The translations under genes and the position numbers were made by a program. A stretch of DNA of 64,000 nucleotides from JANOMH01 sp031422295 (GTDB lineage: Bacteria; Pseudomonadota; Alphaproteobacteria; Rhodobacterales; Rhodobacteraceae), in assembly GCA_031422295.1 (NCBI GenBank), contig JANOQM010000092.1, forward strand, positions 1 through 64,000, given 5' to 3'. This document shows, piece by piece, positions 53,284 through 61,760 of the stretch (the stretch's first letter is position 1; every line of letters begins with the position of its first letter). The notes under the pieces are model-generated. The model was not told the DNA's origin, searched no databases, and saw nothing but the letters and a program-made list of their open reading frames with translations.

Positions 53284-54522
53284 ATGACCACCCCGCCGCC
53301 CGCCACCTATCAGCATAACATGCGCCTGCTCGCCCAATCAGATCAGGGCGGGCGGCCGGATGGCGTGCAACTGATGGTGCATCGGGGCTATGGCTATGTC
53401 GGCCATATCTTTTCGCGCGGGTTCAGCATTATTGACCTGCGCGATCCCCGCAACCCGCGCCCTGTCGCCTATATCCCCGCCCCGCCAAATACATGGTGCC
53501 TGCATCTGCAAACCCATGACGACCTGCTGCTGGTCATTCATAACAAGGACATGTTTGCCCAAGCCGACATGGTGGATGAGAAGGCCTATTACAAAGGCGG
53601 CGTCAGCCACCATGCGGGCGGGACTCGCGACTGGTCGGCGGGGATGGCGGTTTATGACATCGCCGACCCCGACCAACCCCGGCAAATCGGGTTCATGCCG
53701 GTGCAGGGGACGGGTCTGCACCGCATCTGGTATACCGGCGGACGTTGGGCCTATGCCTCGGCTTTGCTCGACGGGTTCACCGATTATATCCTGATCACCA
53801 TCGACATGGCTGACCCGACCAAGCCTGTGATGGCCGGGCAATTCTGGCTGCCCGGCATGAACGCCGCTGCGGGCGAGGTCCCGGACTGGCCGCTGCCGCA
53901 GGGGCGCTTTGGCCTGCATCACCCGATCATCCATGGCGATATTGCGTATTGCAGCTGGCGCGACGCCTGCCTTGCTATCGTCGATGTGTCCGACCGAACC
54001 GCCCCAAAGCTGATCGCGCACAAGGTCTGGTCGCCCCCATTCGGCGGGGGCACGCACAACGCGCTGCCTTTGCCGGGGCGCAATTTGCTGGTGGTGGTCG
54101 ATGAGACCGTGCTGGACCACGGCGAGGACGGGGTCAAACCGATCTGGATTTTCGACAATCAGATCAAGGCCAACCCGATCAACATTGCCACCTGCCCGGC
54201 CCCGTCAGACCGTGATTATCACGCCGTTGGTGGGCATTTCGGCCCGCATAACATCCACGAAAACCGGCCTGGCACGTTCCAAAGCGAAGAGCTGATCTTT
54301 GCCACTTACCAGAACGCCGGGGTGCGGGTCTATGACATCCGCGACCCGTTCCGCCCGCAGGAGGTTGGCGCATGTGTCCCGCCCCCACCCGTGCGCATGG
54401 TCGACCCGCGCCCGAACCGCCCGGCCGTGCTGCATTCCGCCGATGTTCATGTCGATATCGACGGCATCGTCTATTGCACCGATTTCAATGCAGGCCTGTC
54501 GGTGATGGAGTTCCTCGGCTAA
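53284..54522 (+). CDS. LVIVD-repeat beta-propeller protein
   Basis: The 412-residue protein consists of about six to seven repeats of the form G-hydrophobic-x-[IV]-x-[DE]-[IVL]-x-[DN]-P-x-x-P, e.g. GFSIIDLRDPRNPRPVAYIP, GMAVYDIADPDQPRQIGFMP and GVRVYDIRDPFRPQEVG. These match LVIVD (selenium-binding-protein-like) propeller blades. His- and Asp-rich stretches (GGHFGPHNIHENRPG) could bind metal. No signal peptide is seen. It starts 2 bp after the MBL gene and ends the operon, with its stop only 4 bp from the convergent RpiR gene. Its role is unknown. Confidence 0.82.
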   Translation: MTTPPPATYQHNMRLLAQSDQGGRPDGVQLMVHRGYGYVGHIFSRGFSIIDLRDPRNPRPVAYIPAPPNTWCLHLQTHDDLLLVIHNKDMFAQADMVDEKAYYKGGVSHHAGGTRDWSAGMAVYDIADPDQPRQIGFMPVQGTGLHRIWYTGGRWAYASALLDGFTDYILITIDMADPTKPVMAGQFWLPGMNAAAGEVPDWPLPQGRFGLHHPIIHGDIAYCSWRDACLAIVDVSDRTAPKLIAHKVWSPPFGGGTHNALPLPGRNLLVVVDETVLDHGEDGVKPIWIFDNQIKANPINIATCPAPSDRDYHAVGGHFGPHNIHENRPGTFQSEELIFATYQNAGVRVYDIRDPFRPQEVGACVPPPPVRMVDPRPNRPAVLHSADVHVDIDGIVYCTDFNAGLSVMEFLG

Positions 54523-54526
54523 GCGA

Positions 54527-55447
54527 TCAACGGTCCTTGCGGTCCTGGTCTTGCGCCCGGCTGAAGTAGCGTTCCAATGCAGATGTTGTTGCGGTGAGCT
54601 GACGCGATGTTTGCGGACCCGCCTTGAACAGCACGCCAAGGTATAGCAGGTCGATCAGAAACAACTGGCTGATCCGGCCTTCGATGAAATCCCCGTGCAA
54701 CGGCACCGAAGGCGTGGTGGACATCCATGTCGCCAGCGTGATCTCGGCGGCCCGTCCGACAACCGAGGCCGGATCGGATGTCACGGCGATGGTGATGCAT
54801 TTGTTGTCACGCGCCACGGTCAAGGCGTTGGCGACGGTTTCGGTCGTGCCGGTATGGGACACGCCGACCATCACACAGGTGCTGTCCAGATTTGCCGCTG
54901 CAATGATCTGCGAATAGCCGTCGTTGTAAGCGATCGCATCCAGCCCGGCCTTGCTAAACAGATGCGCCGCTTCCTGACAAATCGCGGCAGCCCCGCCGAC
55001 CCCGACAAAGACAATCTTCCGGGCCGCCAGCAAAGCCGTCACAACGGCTTCCAACTGGTCGCCGTCCAACATCCGTTGCGTGCCCTGCAGGCATGCCGAT
55101 AACAGCATGGCAAGGTTGGCACTGGTCTGGATCAGACTGTCACTTTCGTCGAGTTCGACCGGAATGTTGGTAAAGCTGTTGCGCGATCCGGCCCCTTCCG
55201 CCATCGACAGTTTCATGTCCTGAAACCCGGCATAGCCCAGCGCCCGGCTGACCCGGCTGATCGTGGCTTCGCTGACGCCCATGTGCCTGCCAAGTTCGGT
55301 GATTGACATATCAATCCGCGTCCCTGCCATCTGGCGCAGCCGGTCGGCGACGATACGTTCGGATTTTCGGAGGCCGCTATATCCGGCCTCAATGCGATCC
55401 AGCAGGCCCCCTTGGGGCAAACCGTTGGAAGGGGTCTGATCGGTCAT
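54527..55447 (-). CDS. MurR/RpiR-family transcriptional regulator with SIS domain
   Basis: The 306-residue protein has an RpiR N-terminal HTH (about 45-80; SITELGRHMGVSEATISRVSRALGY) and a SIS phosphosugar-binding domain (FVGVGGAAAICQEAAHLF; VGVSHTGTTETVANAL). Such regulators sense phosphosugars and bind AT-rich dyads. It lies between two operons and its upstream region holds two candidate operators, so it is the likely repressor of both the 43.3-54.5 kb and 55.75-62.4 kb operons. The ATG at 55447 gives the usual family N-terminus; the longer frame runs through the operators. Confidence 0.88.
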   Translation of the reverse strand: MTDQTPSNGLPQGGLLDRIEAGYSGLRKSERIVADRLRQMAGTRIDMSITELGRHMGVSEATISRVSRALGYAGFQDMKLSMAEGAGSRNSFTNIPVELDESDSLIQTSANLAMLLSACLQGTQRMLDGDQLEAVVTALLAARKIVFVGVGGAAAICQEAAHLFSKAGLDAIAYNDGYSQIIAAANLDSTCVMVGVSHTGTTETVANALTVARDNKCITIAVTSDPASVVGRAAEITLATWMSTTPSVPLHGDFIEGRISQLFLIDLLYLGVLFKAGPQTSRQLTATTSALERYFSRAQDQDRKDR

Positions 55448-55460
55448 GCGCGCACCGTAA

Positions 55461-55472
55461 CAATTTATTTCC
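55461..55472. promoter_or_regulatory. Candidate RpiR operator, proximal to rpiR-type gene
   Basis: CAATTTATTTCC (reverse GGAAATAAATTG) resembles the GAAAAT-n-ATTTTC dyad with mismatches. It is 14 bp from the regulator ATG, in the place expected for autoregulation. Weaker than the other sites. Confidence 0.35.
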
Positions 55473-55490
55473 TTAGAAAAGCTAGCACGG

Positions 55491-55504
55491 GAATAAATTT
55501 TCTC
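55491..55504. promoter_or_regulatory. Candidate RpiR operator
   Basis: GAATAAATTTTCTC (reverse GAGAAAATTTATTC) shares the GAGAAAAT half with the site at 43095-43109. It lies 44 bp upstream of the regulator gene. Confidence 0.45.
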
Positions 55505-55652
55505 AAGTTCAGAATGATGGCTACCTGGTAGCGGGTCCCACTTTCCCAAGTTATAGCAATTATTTGAACTACATAAGCAAGACACGCCGAAAACGTGGCG
55601 CGGTCATCCAGCCTTGAGAGGCGGCAGTTTGACGGTCTCCCTATAGAGTTCT

Positions 55653-55665
55653 GAAAATAATTTTC
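55653..55665. promoter_or_regulatory. Candidate RpiR operator upstream of E1 alpha gene
   Basis: GAAAATAATTTTC has perfect 6-bp arms around one central base. It lies 87 bp before the E1 alpha ATG and would cover the -10 of the promoter starting TTGACG at 55629. Confidence 0.55.
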
Positions 55666-55751
55666 TAGACAAGGCTGACCCAGTATTGTACCAAAAACCC
55701 ACAAAGAACCTGATTTTAGTCGTGGTTCAGCAGTGTATTGGGGGAAGATTG

Positions 55752-56744
55752 ATGGCAGCACCTGCAACGGACACAGCCCGAAACGCCCCCTCGCGCGAAA
55801 TTCTGGAAAAGATTTTCCGGACCGCCTATAAAATCCGGGTGTTCGAGACCGAAGGTATCAAACTCTACCGTCAGGGCCTGATCCGGGGCTATTTCCACCC
55901 CTATCTGGGGCAGGAAGGCATCGCCACCGGCGTCTGCACCGCGTTGGAAGAGGGCGATTACATTTCCTCCACCCATCGCGGCCACGGCCATTGCATCGCC
56001 TGGGGCGCGGATGTGAAAAAGATGGTGGCGGAACTGCTGCAAAAAGACACCGGCTATTGCAAGGGCTACGGCGGCTCGATGCATATCGCCGACATCAAGT
56101 CGGGTAATCTGGGGGCCAACGGCATCGTCGGGGCTGGCACGCCGCTGGGTGTGGGCGCGGCCTTGGCCGAACAGGTCAAGGGCTCGGATTCGGTGACGGT
56201 GACGTTTACCACCGATGGCGGGTCCAATAACGGCACGTTCCTTGAATCCCTGAACCTTGCCGCGATCTGGAACCTGAATTTCATTCTGGTGATCGAAAAC
56301 AACGGCTATGCGGTGTCGACCACGATCGAGGAATCCACCCGCGACACCGATCTGTACAAGCGCGGTCTGGCGATTGGTGTTGAGAGCCATCAGGTCGATG
56401 GCAACAACCCGCTGGCGGTCTATGAACTGACGCTGGCGGCGGCCAAAACCTGCCGGGCGGGCAAGGGCCCCGTGCTGATCGAGGCCAAGACATTCCGCCA
56501 CATGGGTCACCATGTCAACGACCCCGGCAAATACATGCCCGAGGACAAGCTGGCCTATTACAAGGCCCGCGACCCGGTGGACCGGGCCCGCGCCGATCTG
56601 GTCGAAATGGCCGGCGTCCCTGCCGGTCTGATTGCGCAAATCGAGGCCGAGGTTGCGGCGGAGTTTGAAGACGCAGTGGCGTTTTCACAGGCCAGCGGTG
56701 AAATAACCGCCGCCCAGTTTGCCGCATTCGCCGCCGACTATTGA
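55752..56744 (+). CDS. TPP-dependent dehydrogenase E1 alpha subunit (acetoin/pyruvate dehydrogenase type)
   Basis: The 330-residue protein has the E1 alpha pattern: YHPYLGQEG-like start (YFHPYLGQEGIATG), HRGHGHCIAWG, and a TPP motif region from TTDGGSNNGTF through ENNGYAVST. It resembles AcoA/PdhA. E1 decarboxylates a 2-oxo acid or cleaves an acyloin and passes the acyl group to lipoate. GGGGAAG precedes the ATG at 55752. It is first in an operon with E1 beta and an E2-hydrolase fusion and probably under RpiR control. True substrate unknown. Confidence 0.9.
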   Translation: MAAPATDTARNAPSREILEKIFRTAYKIRVFETEGIKLYRQGLIRGYFHPYLGQEGIATGVCTALEEGDYISSTHRGHGHCIAWGADVKKMVAELLQKDTGYCKGYGGSMHIADIKSGNLGANGIVGAGTPLGVGAALAEQVKGSDSVTVTFTTDGGSNNGTFLESLNLAAIWNLNFILVIENNGYAVSTTIEESTRDTDLYKRGLAIGVESHQVDGNNPLAVYELTLAAAKTCRAGKGPVLIEAKTFRHMGHHVNDPGKYMPEDKLAYYKARDPVDRARADLVEMAGVPAGLIAQIEAEVAAEFEDAVAFSQASGEITAAQFAAFAADY

Positions 56745-56769
56745 TCAAAACCGCGAAAGGAGTCCCCCA

Positions 56770-57762
56770 GTGGCACGAGAGCTGATGTACCGCGAAGCCC
56801 TGCGCGAAGCGATTGACGAAGAAATGGCGCGCGATCCGCTGGTGTTCATCATCGGCGAAGGCATTGCGGAACGCGGCGGATCCTACAAGGTCACCGAAGG
56901 TTTGCTGGCGAAATATGGCCCCAAGCGGGTCCGCGACACGCCGATTGCCGAGGCCGGGATGATCGGCGTCGGGGTCGGTGCGGCGATTGCCGGGGCGCGC
57001 CCGATTGTGGAAATCCTCTATGTCGATTTTACCATGCTGGGCATGGATATGATCGTCAATCAGGCGGCCAAATTCCGGCTGATGACCGGCGGCGAGGGCC
57101 GGGTGCCCTTTGTTTTGCGCACGCAAGGCGGCGCAGGTGGCGGCGTTGCGGCCCAGCATTCGCAAAGCCTTGAGGCGCTGTTTTATCACATTCCGGGCCT
57201 CAAGGTGGTGATGCCGTCAACTCCCGCTGACGCCAAGGGCCTGCTGAAGCACGCCCTGCGCCAGATGGACCCGGTGATTTTCATCGAACACAAACACCTC
57301 TACATGACCAAGGGCATGGTCCCCGATGGCGAGCATGTGGTCGAATTCGGCGTCGCCGATATCAAGCGCGCAGGCAAAGACGTGACCATCATCGCCTGGT
57401 CGAACATGGTGCCGCGCGCACTGGAGGCCGCCGAAGAACTGGCCGCCCAGGGGATCGACTGCGAAGTGCTGGACCCGCGTTCACTGGTGCCGCTGGACAA
57501 GGCCGCGATTCTGGCCTCGGTCGCCAAGACCAAACGGGTGGTGATCGTGCAGGAAGCGGTGCGCCGCGGCGGCGTGGCGTCAGATATCGCGTCGATCATT
57601 CAGGAAGAGGCGTTCTATGATCTGGATGCGCCAATCCAGATCGTCGCCGGGCTGAACATTCCGATCCCGTTCAATCTAGCGCTGGAAAAGGCCAGCGTAC
57701 CGCAGAAAGAAGATGTGCTGGCCGCAGTCCACCGTTGTCTGCATCTTGAAACTGTAGGCTGA
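56770..57762 (+). CDS. TPP-dependent dehydrogenase E1 beta subunit
   Basis: The 330-residue protein is typical of E1 beta (AcoB/PdhB): GEGIAERGGSYKVTEGL, TPIAEAGMIGVGVGAA, and the transketolase C-terminal domain (DPRSLVPLDKAAI). A GTG start at 56770 is chosen because AAAGGAGT lies just upstream and the next residues match the family; the longer frame overlaps the E1 alpha gene. E1 alpha and beta assemble as a heterotetramer. No E3 gene is in the window, so a housekeeping lipoamide dehydrogenase probably serves it. Confidence 0.9.
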   Translation: MARELMYREALREAIDEEMARDPLVFIIGEGIAERGGSYKVTEGLLAKYGPKRVRDTPIAEAGMIGVGVGAAIAGARPIVEILYVDFTMLGMDMIVNQAAKFRLMTGGEGRVPFVLRTQGGAGGGVAAQHSQSLEALFYHIPGLKVVMPSTPADAKGLLKHALRQMDPVIFIEHKHLYMTKGMVPDGEHVVEFGVADIKRAGKDVTIIAWSNMVPRALEAAEELAAQGIDCEVLDPRSLVPLDKAAILASVAKTKRVVIVQEAVRRGGVASDIASIIQEEAFYDLDAPIQIVAGLNIPIPFNLALEKASVPQKEDVLAAVHRCLHLETVG

Positions 57763-57802
57763 GCGGTGATGCGCAGGACCAACCGCCACAAAGGAGCCGC
57801 CC

Positions 57803-59092
57803 ATGGCTGATGCAATTCTGGTGCCGCAGGTCGGGCAGGATCTGACCGAAGCCAAGATCGTCGCGCTGAACGTGAAACTGGGCGATACAGTTGCCAAAGG
57901 CGATATCGTCGCCGAAGTGGAAAGCGAGAAAGCGACGTTCGAGGTCGAGGCTTTCGTGGCGGGTATCGTGATTTCGCTGCCTTACGGCGTGGGCGATCTG
58001 GCCCCGGTGCTGGAACCGCTGATGCATCTGGGACAAGCAGGCGAGACGGTTGGCGCTGCGGCGGCTGCCCCCGCCCCTGCCCCTGCGGCGACCCCAGCCC
58101 CGGCCTCGGTCGAGACTGCGACCGCCGTTAGTCCCCCGCCCATTGCTGCACCGGCTGTGGTCACCGGCAGCGGACGATCCTCGCCTTTGGCCCGCCGGAT
58201 CGCGGCCCAAAACGGGCTGCATCTGAACCAGATCGCAGGCACTGGCCCGCGCGGCGCGGTGGTGATGCGCGATGTGGCGGCGGCGCTGCAGACACAACCT
58301 GCGGCGACCACTGCACCCTTTGCGCTGCGCAGTAACACCACCTTGAAATCCTTGCAGGCCGGGACCGGCACACCGGTTGTGTTCCTGCATGGCTTTGGCG
58401 CGGAACTGGCGGCATGGCTGCCGCTGGTGGCGCGGATCGCTGTGCAAAATCCGATGATCGGTGCCGATCTGGCAGGCCACGGGGCCGCAGCTACCCGCAC
58501 CGTCACCGGTTTTGACGCGCTGGTCGATGACATGGCGCAGCGCCTTGCCGAAGCCGGGATCACCAGCACGCATCTCGTGGGCCACTCCCTGGGCGCTGCG
58601 GTCGCAGTGGCGCTGGCGGACCGGGGCGATCTGGATATCCGGTCACTGACCTTGATTGCACCTGCCGGGCTGGGGCCGTGGATCAATGGTGATTACATCA
58701 CGGGCTTTGTCGGGGCCAAAACCGAGGCCGCCTTGCGGGTCTGGATGCAAAACCTTGTCCACGCGCCCGACCGGCTGGGTGACGCGATGGTGCGCGCGGC
58801 CTTTGCCGCCCGCGCCGGATCGGCCATGCCGGGGGCCTTGGATTCACTGGCGCGGTCGCTGTTCGAGGGCAATACGCAGATGTTTTCAGTGCAGGCCGCG
58901 CTGGCCCGTCTGAACTGCACTTGCCGGATGATCTGGGGCATGCAGGACGCAATCTTCAAACCGACCGATGCAAACGCGCTGCCGGGCCTCGTTGCGCTGC
59001 ACCGGCTGCCCGGCGTGGGTCATCTACCGCAAGTCGAGGCCGCCGGATTGGTCGGGCGATTGATATGCGAGACGGTACGCTCGGCCAGTTGA
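57803..59092 (+). CDS. AcoC-like E2: lipoyl domain, E3-binding domain and alpha/beta hydrolase
   Basis: The 429-residue protein has a lipoyl domain (Lys43 in ESEKAT), an Ala/Pro linker (about 85-120), a peripheral-subunit-binding domain (about 126-160; SSPLARRIAAQNGL) and an alpha/beta-hydrolase domain with nucleophile Ser262 (GHSLG), Asp380 and His405 (GVGHLP). There is no CoA-acyltransferase domain of the usual E2 type. This is the layout of AcoC in acetoin dehydrogenases. The hydrolase domain may release or transfer the acyl group. It is coupled to E1 alpha and beta. Confidence 0.9.
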   Translation: MADAILVPQVGQDLTEAKIVALNVKLGDTVAKGDIVAEVESEKATFEVEAFVAGIVISLPYGVGDLAPVLEPLMHLGQAGETVGAAAAAPAPAPAATPAPASVETATAVSPPPIAAPAVVTGSGRSSPLARRIAAQNGLHLNQIAGTGPRGAVVMRDVAAALQTQPAATTAPFALRSNTTLKSLQAGTGTPVVFLHGFGAELAAWLPLVARIAVQNPMIGADLAGHGAAATRTVTGFDALVDDMAQRLAEAGITSTHLVGHSLGAAVAVALADRGDLDIRSLTLIAPAGLGPWINGDYITGFVGAKTEAALRVWMQNLVHAPDRLGDAMVRAAFAARAGSAMPGALDSLARSLFEGNTQMFSVQAALARLNCTCRMIWGMQDAIFKPTDANALPGLVALHRLPGVGHLPQVEAAGLVGRLICETVRSAS

Positions 59093-59156
59093 CGTCTGGC
59101 CCGGCTGAGCTTGTTGGCCTGATAAGCCTGCCGTGTAGTGCCAAAAGGGGGGGACG

Positions 59157-60968
59157 ATGGCGGATTCAATTATTGTAGTCAAAGCGGGCAGTGTCGAACT
59201 GATGTTGCAGCGCTTTAATGCAGCACTTGAAACAGGCGATATCGCCGCTGCGGTGGCCTGTTTTGAACCGGATGGCTTTTGGCGCGATCTGGTCAGTTTT
59301 ACGTGGAATATCGTCACGTTCGAGGGCGCTGCGGCAGTCCACGCCATGCTGACCACGCAAATCACATCGGTCAAACCAACCGGTTTTCGGGTCGCTATGG
59401 GCGAGGTTGCGGATAACACGGGTGATGTGCAGCAGGCCTGGATCGACTTTGAAACTGCAACCGGGCGCGGGCACGGGCATATTCGTATCCGCAACGGCAA
59501 GATCTGGACGTTGCTGACGACCCTCAAGGAATTGAAAGGCCATGAAGAGCCATTTGGCACAACCCGGCCAAAGGGTGCTGACCACGGCGCTGCGGCGGAT
59601 CGCAAATCCTGGGCCGAAAAACGCGAGGCTGAGGCCGCAAACCTTGGCGTCACTGCGCCGCCCTATGTGGTGATCATCGGTGGCGGTCAGGGCGGCATCG
59701 CGCTGGCCGCACGGCTGCGCCAGCTGGATGTGCCGACCATCGTGATCGAAAAGAACGCCCGCGCCGGGGATAGCTGGCGCAACCGCTACAAATCGCTGTG
59801 TCTGCACGACCCGGTCTGGTACGACCATCTGCCCTACCTGCCCTTCCCCGCGAATTGGCCCGTATTTACGCCTAAAGACAAGCTGGGCGACTGGTTGGAA
59901 ATGTATACCCGCGTGATGGAACTGAACTATTGGTCCGCCACGACGGCCACGAGCGCCACCTATGATCCGACAACGGGCGAATGGCTGGTTCACGTCACCC
60001 GCGATGGCAAAGATGTTGTGCTGCGCCCCAGACATCTGGTGCTGGCGACCGGCATGTCGGGCAAGGCCAATGTCCCGGTGTTTCCGGGGCAGGATATTTT
60101 CGCCGGTGAACAACAACATTCCAGCCAGCACCCCGGTCCCGATGCGTATCGCGGCAAAAAGGTGGTGGTGATCGGGGCGAATAATTCATCGCATGATATC
60201 TGTGCCGCCCTGTGGGAAGGCGGTGCTGATGTGACCATGGTGCAGCGGTCTACTACCCATATCGTGCGGTCGGATCCGTTGATGAAACACGGGCTTGGTG
60301 CGCTGTATTCCGAGGAGGCCGTGGCGGCGGGAATGACCACGGCCAAGGCCGATCTGACGTTTGCCTCGATCCCCTATGCCGTGCTGCCAGCGTTTCAAAA
60401 GCCGATCTATGACACCATCCGCACCGAGGATGCCACGTTCTATACTGGCCTGACCGATGCAGGCTTTATGCTGGATTTCGGCGATGACGACACCGGGCTG
60501 TTCATGAAATATCTGCGGCGCGGGTCGGGCTATTACATTGATGTGGGTGCCAGCCAGTTGATCATCGACGGCAAGATAAAACTGAAATCCGGCAGTGATG
60601 TCAGCCATTTGACCCAAACTGCCGTGGTATTGAAAGATGGCACAGAACTGCCCGCCGATCTGGTGATTTATGCCACCGGCTATGGCTCGATGAACGGCTG
60701 GGCCGCCGATCTGATCAGTCAGGACGTGGCTGATACGGTGGGCAAGTGTTGGGGTCTGGGGTCCGGCACCACCAAGGACCCGGGCCCGTGGGAGGGCGAG
60801 TTGCGCAACATGTGGAAGCCGACGCAACAAGACGCGCTTTGGTTTCATGGCGGCAACCTGCACCAGTCGCGGCACTATTCGCAGTTTCTGTCGCTGCAAC
60901 TGAAGGCACGCCACGCCGGGATTGCCACGCCGGTCTATGGCTTGCCTGTCGTCAACCATCTGAAATAG
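59157..60968 (+). CDS. FMO/BVMO-like flavoprotein with N-terminal SnoaL-like domain
   Basis: The 603-residue protein has an N-terminal region of about 130 residues resembling a SnoaL/NTF2 fold. This is followed by a flavin monooxygenase core with FAD motif GGGQGG (175-180), NADPH motif GANNSS (340-345) and ATGYG near the end. The fingerprint FxGxxxHxxx(Y/F/W) reads F315-G317-H321 with His325 at the last position, so it is neither a classic FMO nor a type I BVMO. It follows the E2 gene by 64 bp. It probably oxygenates a carbonyl, N or S compound, or acts as an oxidase. Confidence 0.85.
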   Translation: MADSIIVVKAGSVELMLQRFNAALETGDIAAAVACFEPDGFWRDLVSFTWNIVTFEGAAAVHAMLTTQITSVKPTGFRVAMGEVADNTGDVQQAWIDFETATGRGHGHIRIRNGKIWTLLTTLKELKGHEEPFGTTRPKGADHGAAADRKSWAEKREAEAANLGVTAPPYVVIIGGGQGGIALAARLRQLDVPTIVIEKNARAGDSWRNRYKSLCLHDPVWYDHLPYLPFPANWPVFTPKDKLGDWLEMYTRVMELNYWSATTATSATYDPTTGEWLVHVTRDGKDVVLRPRHLVLATGMSGKANVPVFPGQDIFAGEQQHSSQHPGPDAYRGKKVVVIGANNSSHDICAALWEGGADVTMVQRSTTHIVRSDPLMKHGLGALYSEEAVAAGMTTAKADLTFASIPYAVLPAFQKPIYDTIRTEDATFYTGLTDAGFMLDFGDDDTGLFMKYLRRGSGYYIDVGASQLIIDGKIKLKSGSDVSHLTQTAVVLKDGTELPADLVIYATGYGSMNGWAADLISQDVADTVGKCWGLGSGTTKDPGPWEGELRNMWKPTQQDALWFHGGNLHQSRHYSQFLSLQLKARHAGIATPVYGLPVVNHLK

Positions 60969-61039
60969 GGATACTCACCGCTGGACAGCCCGGTCCTGCA
61001 GGTCACAAGGTTGCAGAACCTGCCGGTATCGGAGACGAA

Positions 61040-61663
61040 ATGATATTCACCGCAGACGATGCGCAGAACTTGCACCAGATCATGCAGTGGCGGCGGGATG
61101 TCCGGCATTTCCGCCCCGATCCGGTGTCACCTGCATTGATCGACAAACTTGCAGCCGCGATGGACCTGGCCCCGTCGGTGGGCAATTGCAGGCCGTGGCG
61201 GGTGATCCGGGTCCAAGATCAAGGTCGGCGTCGACGGATCGCGGATCTGTTCGCCCAAAGCAACGCAGCAGCCGCAGCGGCCTATTCCGATGCTGACCGC
61301 GATGCGTATCTGGGCTTGAAACTGGCCGGTCTGCACGAGGCCCCGGAACATCTGGCCGTGTTTTCCGTGCCTGATCCGGCGCAAGGGCGTGGATTGGGAC
61401 GGCAGACGATGCCGGAAACCGTGGTCTATTCCACCGTGATGGCAATGTATGCGCTATGGCTGGTGGCACGGGCGGAAAATCTGGGCGTGGGATGGGTGTC
61501 AATCCTGGACCCGCAGGCTGCGGCGGCAGTCCTCGATCCGCCACCGGACTGGCAATTCGTCGGGTATCTATGCATAGGCTACGCCGAATTTGCCGATGAT
61601 ACGCCGTTGTTGCACCGCAGCGGCTGGCAGGCCAACACATCACAGCCATGGTTGGTCCGGTGA
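61040..61663 (+). CDS. bluB: BluB-family protein, 5,6-dimethylbenzimidazole synthase-like
   Basis: The 207-residue nitroreductase-fold protein has the BluB patterns WRRDVRHFRPDPV, APSVGNCRPWR and GVGWVSIL. BluB cleaves reduced FMN with oxygen to make the lower ligand of vitamin B12. GGAGA precedes the ATG at 61040. Its place in a catabolic operon rather than with cobalamin genes is unusual. Either the pathway needs B12, or this is a BluB-like flavin-cleaving enzyme with another role. No B12 riboswitch is visible in the 71 bp upstream. Confidence 0.82.
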   Translation: MIFTADDAQNLHQIMQWRRDVRHFRPDPVSPALIDKLAAAMDLAPSVGNCRPWRVIRVQDQGRRRRIADLFAQSNAAAAAAYSDADRDAYLGLKLAGLHEAPEHLAVFSVPDPAQGRGLGRQTMPETVVYSTVMAMYALWLVARAENLGVGWVSILDPQAAAAVLDPPPDWQFVGYLCIGYAEFADDTPLLHRSGWQANTSQPWLVR

Positions 61664-61760
61664 TGTCGGCTGCAAGACTCTGGCTTGGACTGTGCGCAAG
61701 TAGATCCCGTTGTGTCCGTTTGTCCGGCTCACCTCCCACGGTAACAGACAGGACGACCCG

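Larger units (their letters stand above)
55448..55751. promoter_or_regulatory. Divergent regulatory region between RpiR and E1 alpha genes
   Basis: This 304-bp AT-rich region contains three candidate RpiR sites and a possible E1 alpha promoter (TTGACG at 55629-55634 with the GAAAAT of the operator at -10 distance). No other gene or RNA is evident. Confidence 0.6.

Noticed and set aside
60969..61039. Cobalamin riboswitch before the BluB gene
   Set aside because: Only 71 bp are available, too short for a B12 riboswitch, and no B12-box-like sequence was seen.
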